Positions 37,569 to 47,745 of a DNA stretch of 64,000 bases are shown in pieces; the stretch's first letter is position 1, and each line of letters opens with the position of its first letter. The DNA is from Paratrimastix pyriformis (lineage: Eukaryota; Preaxostyla; Paratrimastigidae): positions 677,501-741,500 of the forward strand of contig JAPMOS010000012.1 of NCBI GenBank assembly GCA_027972325.1, given 5' to 3'. The position numbers and the translations under genes are program-made. The notes below the pieces were generated by a model that worked only from the letters and a program-made list of their open reading frames with translations, searched no databases and was not told the DNA's origin.

Positions 37569-40423
37569 ATGACGCTCCATATCACGAACCAAGATGCTTT
37601 ATCAAGCTCTACTTTCTCATTTTTTGAGAATCTCCCCATTGAACTTCTGGCCCATGTATTTTGTTCTCTGCAGGCACCCGTAGAATTCCAAACATGCCGA
37701 AATATCTCTCGCCGCTTTCGGCATGTCGCCTCTGTCCAATGGCATACGCTTCGTGTTGGCCGGGAAAATCCGACCCACATTTTGGAATTACTGGCACGAC
37801 TCTCATTGTCCCTTCGGGGTCTTATCTTCACGTCGGCCGAGGGTTTAAGTGACGGTCCATTGATGTCCTTTTTGCCGGAGTACGGAAAAGCACTGGAAGT
37901 ATTTGCTGCTCCCGCCTCCGACCTCACCGACCTCTCCGTGGAGGTGCTGGCACATTCGTGCCCCCGGCTGACCCGGGTGGACCTGTCCCGCTCGGGGCGG
38001 ATCACGGACAAGGGGCTTGAAGCCCTGCTCCTGCACTCGGCGGTCGAGGACCTCGGCCTGAGCTTCTGCCGGGCCGTCCTGGGCCCGGGCTTTGGGGCCC
38101 TCGCCCGGCGGGGCAGCACGCATCCGCTGCGCCGGTTGGGCTTCGGGGCGCCCTCATTCAAGCGGGACCTACTCGATCGGCCGCGCTTCACGGAAGAGTC
38201 CTTCGCGATGCTGGCCCGGTATTGCCCACGGCTCGCCTCCCTCGATGTTCACGTCTGCTGCTGCACGGCATGGCCCGCCGCACACCAACCAGCAAGGGAA
38301 CAAACTCCCTTCCCCCCTCTCCCCCTCTCCCCCTCTCCCCCGTTCACACTGTTTCTTGTGGGCTCACGGACGGGATTTTCTCTCTGCGAACGCCTTGACA
38401 GGGCCGAGTGCTGGGCGATGGCGCGGGGCTGCGCAGCCTGCGGGAGCTGGAGCTGCTGGAGCTGCTGCTCGAGTCGTGCACCCTCACGAGCCTGTCTGCC
38501 CCGCCGACCCCGAGTTCACTGTCCCTCCCTTGCTGTCCTGCCTGGGTCTCCAGCTCGCATTGCACCACCTCCACCCGACTTGCGTCGCATGCCTCCGTGG
38601 GCAACGAACCCGCACGCCATCCGCTGCTCCTGCCCGATTGATCAGTCCCTTTGCTCCCACGCACACCGCCCGCTCCCTGCACCACTCTCACTCACCCTCT
38701 CACTCACCGCCTCAGGGTCCCACTGGGTGACCTTCTATCCGAACAAGGCGGCCTGCGGACCCTGGCGATGGCCGACACGGTGCCCCAGCTGGCCGAGGGT
38801 CCCTTGGTGGCGGGCCTGGGGCTGGGCCGGTGCCCACTGCGGGTCTTCCGGCCCCCGGGCAGCTTCACCGACGGTGGCTTGGAGCAGCTGCTGGCGGGGT
38901 GCCCGGCCAGCCTCACCGAGCTGGACCTCTCCGCCACCCAGTGCCGGGCCGGTCCGCCCCCCCCCCCCCCCCCCCCCCACCGCCACCACCACCACCCCCG
39001 CGCGGCCCCCCCTCCTCCTCGCTGCTGCTGCCCCACCACCGCTGATGCTGTTGTTGTGCACTTCTGTGGGCGTGACAGGGCGGGACGGGACGGGACGGGG
39101 ACGGGGACGGGAGCGCGGCGCCGGGGTTTGCAAATTTGTTCTGATTCCTCCTTGTTTTTTTTTTTGTATTTTGTGCGCAGAGTGGTCCTGCGGTGCCCTG
39201 TGGGCCCACTGTCTGGCCCTGCGGCGGCTGGTGATGCCACCCCTGCTCAGCCAGGCGTCCGTCGAGGCCCTGCTGCACGAGCCGCCGCCCTTCCTCGGTC
39301 AGTCCCCCCCCCCCCCCCCCCCCGCCGCCTTCCTGGCTCGGCTGTTGCTGCTGTTGCTGCTGCTGTTGCTGCTGTTGCTGCTGCTGCTGCTGTTGCTGCT
39401 GTTGCTGCTGTTGCTGCTGTTGCTGCTGTTGCTGCTGTTGCTGCTGTTGCTGCTGTTGCTGCTGTTGCTGCTGTTGCTGCTGTTGTGTGGCTGCTGCTGC
39501 TGCTGCTGTTGTTGTGTTGCTGCTGCTGCTGCTGCTGCTGCTGCGATGGCATCATCATGTTCCGCCAACGGCCGTGGATGCTTGCTTGCTGGGTAACGTA
39601 TATACATAAGCGGGCTACTGGCCAAATTGGATAAGGCACCTGACTACGGATCAGGAGACTGCAGGTTCGAGTCCTGCGTAGCTCGTAGATGATTTTTTTT
39701 TGCACGTGCTTTCGCTAACTGCCGCGCGAGGGGAAACGGCGAATGGTCATGGCGGAAAGCTGTCCCAGGGTCTTTTCACCAAGCGGTTCCATGGCTCAGT
39801 TGGCAGAGCGCTCGGCTGTTAACCGGGAGGTCCTGAGTTCAATCCTCAGTGGAACCGGATCTTTTTCCCTTCTTTTTCTTTTTTTTCTTCGCGCTACTGC
39901 CACTGCCACTGTCACTGCCGCCACTGCCACCTCTCTCCTCCGTCGTCGCATCTCCCCACCACCCCACCATCTCACTCACGCCCCCCCCCCCCCCCCCCCC
40001 CGCCATCCCCCCCGCCCGGCAGAGATCCTGACCCTGCGCACGTACGGCGACCTGGCCGACGAGGGCCTGGGGCCCCTCTTCGCCCGGGGCCTCTTCCTGC
40101 GCCTGGCCGAGCTCACCGTCCAGGCGGCCCGCGCCACCCACCGCATCCTCGAGCCCCTCCACAGTCGGGCCCACTTCGCGGCCCACTTCCCGGCCCTGCG
40201 CTCCCTGGTCTTCCTGCCCGGCTCCTCGTGGGCTTCCCCGGCCACCCTCCGGCCCCTCCTCGACGCCACAACCACAACGGCCCCCGCCGCCCCCGCCCCG
40301 GCCGCCCCTGGCAAGAGGCGCGGGCCCTCGCTGACATTCTTCTACACGCCCTGCCAGCCGGCCCAGGAGCTGGCGCCCCTCTTGGCCCAGTACGGGGTGA
40401 GCGTGCCCCCAGCTTGGGCATAG
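37569..40423 (+). CDS. F-box / leucine-rich-repeat protein
   Basis: ATG 37569. Residues about 19-65 form an F-box: FFENLPIELLAHVFCSLQAP ... ISRRFRHVASVQW, the Skp1-binding module of SCF ubiquitin ligases. FBXL/AMN1-type LRRs follow: LTDLSVEVLAHSCPRLTRVD, RITDKGLEALLLHSAVEDLG, FTEESFAMLARYCPRLASLD (about 37920-38250), then LRSLRELELLELLLES, LRTLAMADTVPQLAEG, FTDGGLEQLLAGCPASLTEL (about 38410-38940), CGALWAHCLALRRLVMPPLL (about 39185) and, in the last exon (40023-40423), EILTLRTYGDLADEGLGPLF. It ends SVPPAWA at TAG 40421. The 725-nt intron 39298-40022 carries a CTG/TTGCTG repeat and two tRNA genes. The 3' third of the gene lies in the left arm of an inverted duplication. The target of the ligase is unknown. 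Confidence 0.8.
39340..39545 (+). repeat. CTG/TTGCTG triplet-hexamer repeat in F-box gene intron
   Basis: Mixed CTG and TTGCTG units over about 200 bp. It lies in the intron 39298-40022 just after a poly-C tract. Open on both strands, giving Leu, Ala, Val, Cys, Gln, Ser or Asn repeats that are not real proteins. Confidence 0.9.
39612..39685 (+). tRNA. tRNA-Arg (ACG anticodon)
   Basis: 74-nt cloverleaf. Acceptor GGGCTAC (39612-39618) pairs with GTAGCTC (39678-39684), with one G-T. The anticodon arm CCTGACTACGGATCAGG gives ACG (inosine-modifiable). The T arm is GCAGGTTCGAGTCCTGC. It lies in sense orientation inside the F-box gene intron and is followed by a T run at about 39692-39700, a good Pol III terminator. 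An identical copy lies in the right arm. Confidence 0.95.
39785..39857 (+). tRNA. tRNA-Asn (GTT anticodon)
   Basis: 73-nt cloverleaf. Acceptor GGTTCCA (39785-39791) pairs with TGGAACC (39850-39856). The anticodon loop CTGTTAA gives GTT. The T arm is CTGAGTTCAATCCTCAG. A T-rich tract follows. It is in the same intron as tRNA-Arg, 99 bp downstream. An identical copy sits in the right arm. Confidence 0.95.
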
Positions 40424-40850
40424 GCTCCTCCCTCGGCCCGGCCACAGGCCACAAGATGCAACAACGAGCACCAGCCACCACGCCCACCACGCCCACCACG
40501 CCCACCACGCCCACCACGCCCACCACGCCCACCACGCCCACCACGCCCACCACGCCCACCACGCCCACCACGGGATCATCTGGATCATTCGGATCAATGA
40601 GGATGATACGGCCGGTCATCGACGGGTTGGTTCCCCCCGCCCCACGACATTAATTCTTCGGCTCTTATCCCCCTCGCCCTCCTGCTTTCCCCTCCGTTGT
40701 TCTGTTTTGATGTTGGGCCTCCCCTCCCCTCCGTTCGGTGACTGCTGACTGAAAGAACGGCTGCCTCCCTCCGGACGGCACCCACACGAGCGCCTCGAGG
40801 GCCCTCTTCACCGCGGCCATTCCCAGGCTGTTGATTGAAGCACAAACGAC
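40424..40850 (+). other. 3' flank of F-box gene with 9-bp repeat, then SDR promoter
   Basis: No gene. About eleven copies of CCCACCACG lie at 40475-40572; the rest up to 40784 belongs to the left inverted arm. The 66 bp from 40785 to 40850 is the only unique sequence before the SDR start codon, so part of the SDR promoter probably lies within the arm. Confidence 0.6.
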
Positions 40851-42846
40851 ATGCTCCCCATCGAAGTTCTCCTCCACGTTGCCCGTATTTTATGCGCCTT
40901 GACCGTTGTGACTTCCATCTCGTTGGTGACACATCAACGCATGCTGGATCGCAAGATGAAGAAATTCTGGCCCGGAAAAAATGTCATTCTGACAGGGTGC
41001 TCTTCGGGCATTGGACGTGAAATGGCGTTGATGCTCGCTGATCTTGGTGCCAACGTTGTCCTGGTGGCCCGTCGCGGTGGCCTTCTGGAAAAGGTCGCCC
41101 AGGAATGCCGGGATCGGATCAAGGCGCGTGGCCACAGCACGAAAGTGGTGCCGGTGCAAGCGGATCAAGGTGTTGCTGAAGATTGCGAGCGAATTGTGCA
41201 AACCTGCATCTCGACCTTTGGAGGGGTTGATGTCCTGGCCCTGGATGCCGCGGCCCAGATGTATGCCTATTACGAGGACCACCCCGACCCCATCAAGACG
41301 GCCCGGGAGATCATGGAGGTCTGGCGGCCTGGGGCACTCGACTTGCTCCACCCTTCTGACCCACCTCGGTCACCATCACCCATCGGTCGCATTGACCTCC
41401 CCGCCGGCCCGGGACGCAGGTGAACTACTTCGGGGCCCTGCGGCTCTTCCACCTCTCGTTGGGCTCCCTCAAGGCCCGCCACGGGACCCTCCTGCAGGTC
41501 TCTTCCCTGGCCGGCAAGGCGGGCACGCCCTACACCACCTTCTACGCCGCCAGCAAGGTCCGCCCCGTGCCGCCGGCCGCACGGAGGGTGGAAAATGCAA
41601 CCCGAAGGATGGAACCGAAGGGAAGCGAAGCGAGGGGGGGGGGGGGGGGGGGGGGCTGGGTGCTCACCTCTCGCTCCCGGTCATTTCGGTCTGCTGACCC
41701 TCCTGACCGGCCCGGCCTGGCCTGGATCGGGTAGGCTGCCCTGTCGGCCCTCTACGACGCCCTTCGGTTCGAGTGCGAGTCCGTCGTGAGGGCACTCCCC
41801 ATGCCCGCCCCTCTCCGCTGCCCCTTCGCCCCATGCCCCGTGCCCCGTGCCCCATGCCCCCATGCCCCATGCCCCCATGCCCCATGCCCCATGCCCCATG
41901 CCCCATGCCCCATGCCCCATGCCCCATGCCCCATGCCCCATGCCTCTTTACGTCTCTTCCTCTGGGGCCCGTTGGCCGGCTTCTGAGTTGTCCCCGAACC
42001 GAACTCTCTCCTCCCTCGGGGCGGCTGTGGGGGCTGGCTGGCGGTTCAGGGGCAAGATCAACTTCTGTGTGGCCTACCCCGGCTTCATCGCCACCGCGGC
42101 GGCCCTGCGCCACCAAGGTCCCCCCAACCCCAACCCCAACCCTGGCCCCAACCCCGGCCCGAACCCCGGCCCCAACCCCAACCCTGGCCCCAACCCCAAC
42201 CCGCCCTTGTGGCGGCTTTCTTGACAGCCCCTTCCGCTCCGGCCCCTTCCCTCCACTCGCATCCATTGCGGGGCCTCTTGACCCACATCCGTTGAGGGGC
42301 CCTTGGCTTGCCTTCATTCACATCCGTTGAGTGGCCCTTGGCTTGCCTTCACTCACATCCGTTGAGGGGCCTCTTGGATTGCCTTCATTCACATCCGTTG
42401 AGGGGCCTCTTGGCTTGCCGTGGGTTGGCGGCTGCAGGCGAGGACCGGATCGGGGAGGCCATGCACCCCCTCGTCTGCGCCCGCAAGTGCCTCGAGACCG
42501 CCGCCGCCGGCTACGACGACCGCTACCTGCCCCTCGTCCGCCCACCGCTACTCCTGCCCCCCGGAGAGGGAGGGAGGGAGGAGGGAGGGAGGGGGTGGAG
42601 GAAGGAGGAAGGAGGAAGGGGAGGGAGGGAGGGAGGGAGGGGAGGGGGGGAGGGGGGGTATGCGTTGTGTGTGACGTCTGGGCCCCCCCCGCCGTGTGCC
42701 GGCTGCAGGTGGGCAAGCTGCTGCTGCCCCTGAAGCACTTCCTGCCCTCGGTCTTCAAGGCGGGCGTCCGGTCGCGGATGCCCTCACGCGAGCAGCACAA
42801 GCGGGTCGAGGCCCTCTGGCTCGCCCGCCACCCCGAGACCCAGTAA
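40851..42846 (+). CDS. Membrane-anchored short-chain dehydrogenase/reductase (11beta-HSD/DHRS7-like)
   Basis: ATG 40851. The N-terminus MLPIEVLLHVARILCALTVV is a hydrophobic anchor. Then come GKNVILTGCSSGIGREMAL (Rossmann TGxxxGIG, NAD(P)-binding), GANVVLVARR, GGVDVLALDAAAQM (in place of the usual NNAG), and after an intron VNYFGALRLFHLSLGSL, LLQVSSLAGKAG (catalytic Ser) and FYAASK (catalytic Tyr-x3-Lys). Later exons give ALYDALRFECES, KINFCVAYPGFIATAAALRH and KLLLPLKHFLPSVFK, ending ARHPETQ at TAA 42844-42846. An ER-membrane oxidoreductase acting on a lipid or steroid-like carbonyl or hydroxyl is expected for the family; 3-ketodihydrosphingosine reductase is an alternative. The AASK-side intron donor is GTCCGCC. 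The whole gene lies between the two inverted arms. Confidence 0.85.
41830..41943 (+). repeat. CCCCATG heptamer repeat in SDR intron
   Basis: About fifteen copies of CCCCATG, with a few variants, inside an SDR intron (about 41810-42050). A second repeat of AACCCC/TGGCCCC type lies at about 42118-42204 in the next intron. Confidence 0.88.
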
Positions 42847-42924
42847 CGGAGCCGCCCCCGAGGCCCAGTCGTGGGCCACCCAGAGGCCGTTGCGGCTCGG
42901 ACCGCATTTCCTCCAAAACCCCGC

Positions 42925-43042
42925 CCGTGCATGTGCATGTGCATGTGCATATGCCCCCGCCCGTGCATGTGCATGTGCATATGCATGTGCGTGTGCGTGT
43001 GCATGTGCGTGTGCGTGTGCATGTGCGTGTGCGTGTGCATGG
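42925..43042 (+). repeat. GTGCAT/GTGTGC alternating purine-pyrimidine repeat
   Basis: Downstream of the SDR stop and before the right arm: mixed GTGCAT and GCGTGT hexamers, an alternating purine-pyrimidine tract with Z-DNA potential. Confidence 0.85.
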
Positions 43043-43955
43043 ACCGGACTGGTGTCTGCGATGGAGGGACGGCCAAAGGGGGTGGAAGGCGGTGGTTGCC
43101 CTTCTTCCTGCGGAAGGCCCAACAAAAGGCCGCTTGGGTGCCGTCCGGAGGGAGGCAGCCGTTCTTTCAGTCAGCAGTCACCGAACGGAGGGGAGGGGAG
43201 GCCCAACATCAAAACAGAACAACGGAGGGGAAAGCAGGAGGGCGAGGGGGATAAGAGCCGAAGAATTAATGTCGTGGGGCGGGGGGAACCAACCCGTCGA
43301 TGACCGGCCGTATCATCCTCATTGATCCGAATGATCCAGATGATCCCGTGGTGGGCGTGGTGGGCGTGGTGGGCGTGGTGGGCGTGGTGGGCGTGGTGGG
43401 CGTGGTGGGCGTGGTGGGCGTGGTGGGCGTGGTGGGCGTGGTGGCTGGTGCTCGTTGTTGCATCTTGTGGCCTGTGGCCGGGCCGAGGGAGGAGCCTATG
43501 CCCAAGCTGGGGGCACGCTCACCCCGTACTGGGCCAAGAGGGGCGCCAGCTCCTGGGCCGGCTGGCAGGGCGTGTAGAAGAATGTCAGCGAGGGCCCGCG
43601 CCTCTTGCCAGGGGCGGCCGGGGCGGGGCGGCGGGGCCGTTGTGGTTGTGGCGTCGAGGAGGGGCCGGAGGGTGGCCGGGAAGCCCACGAGGAGCCGGGC
43701 AGGAAGACCAGGGAGCGCAGGGCCGGGAAGTGGGCCGCGAAGAAGTGGGGCCTGACGGTGGGGGCGGCTCGGAGGAGGCGGTGGGGGGGCCCTCGGGCCA
43801 GGTCGCCGTACGTGCGCAGGGTCAGGATCTCTGCCGGGGGGCGGGGGAGTGGTGAATGGTGGGGAGATGCGACGACGGAGAGAGAGTGGCAGTGGCGGCA
43901 GTGACAGTGGCAGTGGCAGTAGCGCGAAGAAAAAAAGAAAAGAAGGGAAAAGATC

Positions 43956-44028
43956 CGGTTCCACTGAGGATTGAACTCAGGACCTCCCGGTTAACAGCCG
44001 AGCGCTCTGCCAACTGAGCCATGGAACC
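43956..44028 (-). tRNA. tRNA-Asn (GTT), inverted copy
   Basis: Exact reverse-complement copy of the tRNA-Asn at 39785-39857, all stems intact. Its 5' end is at 44028, its discriminator at 43956. Confidence 0.95.
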
Positions 44029-44119
44029 GCTTGGTGAAAAGACCCTGGGACAGCTTTCCGCCATGACCATTCGCCGTTTCGCGCGGCAGTTAGCGAAAGC
44101 ACGTGCAAAAAATCATCTA

Positions 44120-44193
44120 CGAGCTACGCAGGACTCGAACCTGCAGTCTCCTGATCCGTAGTCAGGTGCCTTATCCAATTTGGCCAGTAGCCC
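44120..44193 (-). tRNA. tRNA-Arg (ACG), inverted copy
   Basis: Exact reverse-complement copy of the tRNA-Arg at 39612-39685. 5' end 44193, discriminator 44120, followed on the minus strand by a short T run (A run on + at about 44107-44112). Confidence 0.95.
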
Positions 44194-44827
44194 GCTTATG
44201 TATATACGTTACCCAGCAAGCAAGCATCCACGGCCGTTGGCGGAACATGATGATGCCATCGCAGCAGCAGCAGCAGCAGCAGCAGCAACACAACAACAGC
44301 AGCAGCAGCAGCAGCCACACAACAGCAGCAACAGCAGCAACAGCAGCAACAGCAGCAACAGCAGCAACAGCAGCAACAGCAGCAACAGCAGCAACAGCAG
44401 CAACAGCAGCAACAGCAGCAGCAGCAGCAACAGCAGCAACAGCAGCAGCAACAGCAGCAACAGCCGAGCCAGGAAGGCGGCGGGGGGGGGGGGGGGGGGG
44501 GGACTGACCGAGGAAGGGCGGCGGCTCGTGCAGCAGGGCCTCGACGGACGCCTGGCTGAGCAGGGTGGCATCACCAGCCGCCGCAGGGCCAGACAGTGGG
44601 CCCACAGGGCACCGCAGGACCACTCTGCGCACAAAATACAAAAAAAAAAAAAAACAAGGAGGAATCAGAACAAATTTGCAAACCCCGGCGCCGCGCTCCC
44701 GTCCCCGTCCCGTCCCGTCCCGTCCCGCCCTGTCACGCCCACAGAAGTGCACAACAACAGCATCAGCGGTGGTGGGGCAGCAGCAGCGAGGAGGAGGGGG
44801 CCGCGCGGGGGTGGTGGTGGTGGCGGT

Positions 44828-44858
<31 letters not shown>

Positions 44859-44963
44859 CGGACCGGCCCGGCACTGGGTGGCGGAGAGGTCCAGCTCGGT
44901 GAGGCTGGCCGGAGTCATCAGCAAAACACCGCACGAGCTCGAACCGTTTTTAGATCAGTGCAT

Positions 44964-47319
44964 ATGCCCTGGGGAATATCCCCTCTACTTAACGGCGAAA
45001 CGCCTCCTGTGAGGCGTTCTCTTCACCCGCCGAGGGTTTTTTCACATTGTCTACTCCGGATTCAGAGAGTGCCTTAAGGAGGAGATGGGAAGCGGCATTG
45101 AAAATATTCGAAAGCAATAAGGAGAAAGGGCTTAATCTTTTCGCCGATCTCGCGAAGATTGGGGTTCCGGACAGTATGCGTGGATTGATTTGGCAGAAGG
45201 CGCTCGATTCTTCCTCAATGATGGCACGTTTTCCTGGTCTGTCTGGCATTTTCTCACCCCTATGTCACCCCCAATGATGGGTCCAGCCATCTTCCAGAGA
45301 TCACTCGATGAGGTTTCTCTCGATGATGCGAACCGAATCGATCGTGACCTGAAACGGACCTTCCCCACAGACCCCTATTTCACCAACCCCCGATGTCGCG
45401 GGTCTGCCCTCCCTTCGCCCCCCCCTCTTGCACCCTCCTCACCCCCGCCCAGCTACCAGCAGCTGCGACGGGTGCTGCTCGCGTACGCGGGCATGAACAA
45501 GGTGGGCTACTGCCAGGGGATGAACTTCGTGGCGGGGACGCTGCTGCTCTTCATGCAGGAGGAGGAGGCCTTCTGGGCCTTCGTCCAGCTGATGGAGTCG
45601 CCCCAGTTCATGCTCAAGGTCCCCCCCCCCCCCCCCCCCCCCCACCCCGCCCCGCCCCGCCCCGCCCCGCCCACGCCTGCCCAGGCCTCCTTCCTCCCGC
45701 CTGCGTCTCCCTCTTGGGCTCATCCGATGAGATCCCGGGGGCGCGCAGGGGCTCTACGACAAGGACAGCTCGGACCTTCCCCGGTACCTGCACCTGGTCG
45801 ACGCCTACCTGGCCCGGCACTGCCCCGCCCTGGCCAGACACTTCGTCCGCAGCCTGCCCGGCGCCCCATCGACCCGAGCCGTGCCCTAACTCGCGACGAC
45901 CCCTTGGGCCGCTTGGGGGTCCCGGACCCTGGCTTGACCCATTCCTCTGGTGTTGGCTGCTGACTGCTGGGGGGGTGGCTGACTGCCCTCCGCTGACTGC
46001 TGGGGGTGCCGGGTGCGTGTGCGGGTTCGGGGCAGCAACGGGAGAACCTGACGCCGGCCATGTACGCGCTGCAGTGGATCACGACCCTCTTCACGGTGGA
46101 GGCGCCCATCGAGCTGGCCGTGCGGCTGTGGGACGCCATGCTGCTCCACGAGCGCAGCTCGCTCTTCCTCATCCGGCTGTCGGTGGGCCTGCTGGAGGAG
46201 CGGGCCGCGGCCCTGGGGCGGATGCCCTTCGAGAACCTCATCCGCGAGGTGCAGCACCTGCCGGGCACCCTGCCCCCCGCCCGCGTGCTGCAGATCGGCC
46301 TCACCTGCAACCCCAAGAAGCTCGAGCAGAGCTGGCTCAAGGCCCGCCCCCCACACACACACACACCACCACACACACACACCACGCCCGTCGCCCATCC
46401 TTCCCCACCCACCCTTCACACGCAAACACGCCCCCCCCCCCCCCCCCCAGAAAACCTTTGTGAGTTTGCCCGGAAGCACGCCCAGGAGATGGCCCAGCTG
46501 GACCGGCCGGCCACCCTGCGGGCCCCCTCGGGGCCCCCTGTGGCTCGTGGCGCCCCCACGGCCCCGCCATCGCTGCCCTCGGCCGAGGGGGAGCGGGCCC
46601 TCGCCCCTGACCGAGCCGGCCCCTCGCCGGCCCCGCTCTCTCGGCCTCGCCCGCCAGCCCCGGCGCCCTCTCCCCGCCCCCGCCCGCCGCATCGGCCCCG
46701 CCCCCGCCCTGGCCGGCCCGCATCCCCACAGCTGTCCGGGCCCCTGCCCCTACCCCTGCCCCTACCCCTGCCCCTACCCCTACCCCTGCCCCCCGCCCAG
46801 GAGGCCGCCCCCTTGGCCCAGCAGGCCCACCAGGAGGCCCCCATGGCCCGACAGGAGGCCCCCATGGCCCGACAGGAGGCCCCCATGTCGCCGCCGGCCG
46901 CTCGGCCATCATCCGGCGGCCCCCGCTTGGGCCCCTCCGCCCGCCCTGCCCGCCCTGCCCGCCACTGGCGGCCCCCAAGAGCCCCCCACGACATGCCCGG
47001 CCCCGGGCCCCTCCCCCTTCCCCCTCCACCTCCACGCCCACCTCCTCCCCCGGCAGCCCTCGGGCGCCCTCGTCTCCACCCGCGGCCCCTTGCGCTCTTC
47101 CTTCGGGACTGCCCTCCCTCCTGGCCCCACCCGCGGCCTCGGCGCTCCCACCGGACCCACCCGCCGATGCGGCCCAGGCGGCCCCGTAGCCGGGGTTTCT
47201 CTCGTTGTCCCCCCCCCCCCCCCCCTTCTCTCCTCTCCTCTCCTCTCCCTCCCTCCCTCCCTCCCTCCTCCCTTCTCGACTTCCCCTCTCGTCTTCTACG
47301 TCACATCGTCTCGCCTTGA
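44964..47319 (+). CDS. TBC-domain Rab GTPase-activating protein
   Basis: Proposed ATG 44964 (MPWGISPLL...), spliced in phase to QSALRRRWEAALKIFESNKE. Then KIGVPDSMRGLIWQKAL, the TBC entry motif. After an intron, IDRDLKRTFP (arginine finger, IxxDxxR) and GYCQGMNFVAGTLLLFM (glutamine finger, YxQ) are intact, so RabGAP activity is expected. Further exons give GLYDKDSSDLPRYLHLVDAY, ENLTPAMYALQWITTLFTVE, RLWDAMLLHERSSLFLIRLS and LIREVQHLPGTL. The C-terminal exon starts NLCEFARKHAQEMAQLD and becomes a Pro/Ala/Arg-rich tail. The stop at 47317-47319 follows this frame, but another intron could shift the end by some dozens of bases. The start is inferred from splice phase. The GAP would switch off a Rab in membrane traffic; which Rab is unknown. 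Confidence 0.82.
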
Positions 47320-47661
47320 TGTGGTTTTCTTGGGTCTGCCACGACCCGGTCGTGTTGCCGGCTGATCCTCCCTCCCCTCCTCGCCCCCTGTTCTCTGGTC
47401 TCTTTTCTCATCATTTGGTTTTTTTCGGGCTCGGACGTCAAGACACCCCTCTGCCCGGCGGACGGCAGTCAGGGGTACGCGGCCGATAGCCGTTGTGATG
47501 CGCAAAGGGAAGGGACGCCATGGACGGGACGACTCTCCATCGCTCCCGTGCCTGCCTCAGGGAGGCGCCCCGGGTCGGGGGGGCACCGGCACCGAGCCCG
47601 TTCGTGGGATGGAGCCCCATGAGGGCAGTCAAAAAGCAGCAGGGACAACCCCCGCCGGGCC
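47320..47661. other. Convergent intergenic region
   Basis: Between the TBC gene end and the stop of the next minus-strand gene. It is pyrimidine-rich at the left (TCCCTCCC runs) with no recognised gene. It probably holds both 3' UTRs. Confidence 0.5.
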
Positions 47662-47694
47662 TCAGCCCGGTTCCAGATCCCAGCTCCCACCCGG

Positions 47695-47745
<51 letters not shown>

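Larger units (their letters stand above)
38903..40784 (+). repeat. Left arm of large inverted duplication
   Basis: This 1882-bp stretch recurs in reverse complement at 43135-44912. The outer edge matches at CCGGCCAGCCTCACC and the inner edge at CGGACGGCACCCA. It covers the last three F-box/LRR exons (the first only in part), the introns with tRNA-Arg and tRNA-Asn, the stop and the 3' flank with a 9-bp repeat. It stops 66 bp before the SDR start codon. Confidence 0.9.
43135..44912 (-). repeat. Right arm of large inverted duplication
   Basis: Reverse complement of 38903-40784, with high similarity over most of its 1778 bp. The main difference is a block corresponding to the last F-box exon (about 43730-43805), which is shortened and scrambled. 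The repeats, both tRNAs and the flanks are retained. The arm ends 51 bp before the proposed TBC start codon. Confidence 0.9.
43496..44912 (-). pseudogene. Decayed partial copy of the F-box/LRR gene 3' end
   Basis: The exon equivalent of LRRLVMPPLL..., the tRNA-bearing intron and the last exon down to the stop equivalent (43496-43498) are recognisable in reverse orientation. The 5' part of the gene is absent, cut at the arm boundary inside the ASLTELDL exon. Inside the last exon a stretch encoding LADEGLGPLF and following residues in the intact gene is reduced by several dozen bases and out of register. It is therefore a truncated duplicate, not a second working gene. Confidence 0.8.

Noticed and set aside
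37290-37592. Minus-strand ORF of 100 codons overlapping the F-box gene start
   Set aside because: It overlaps the clear F-box start on the other strand. The upstream gene can start at 37339, within an in-phase first exon, leaving a 229-bp divergent gap.
39249-39710. Leu-, Ala-Val- or Gln/Asn/Ser-repeat proteins over the CTG array
   Set aside because: The array lies in the F-box gene intron beside two tRNAs. The matching array in the right arm is equally open in all frames. No flanking unique protein sequence supports coding.
42308-42430. Repeated CATCCGTTGAG-containing units as possible regulatory repeats
   Set aside because: Four copies of a roughly 37-bp unit lie in an SDR intron and are better explained as one more private intron repeat.
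38903-44912. The inverted arms as terminal inverted repeats of a DNA transposon
   Set aside because: The arms are pieces of a host F-box gene plus tRNAs, the cargo is an ordinary SDR gene, and no transposase or target-site duplication is visible.
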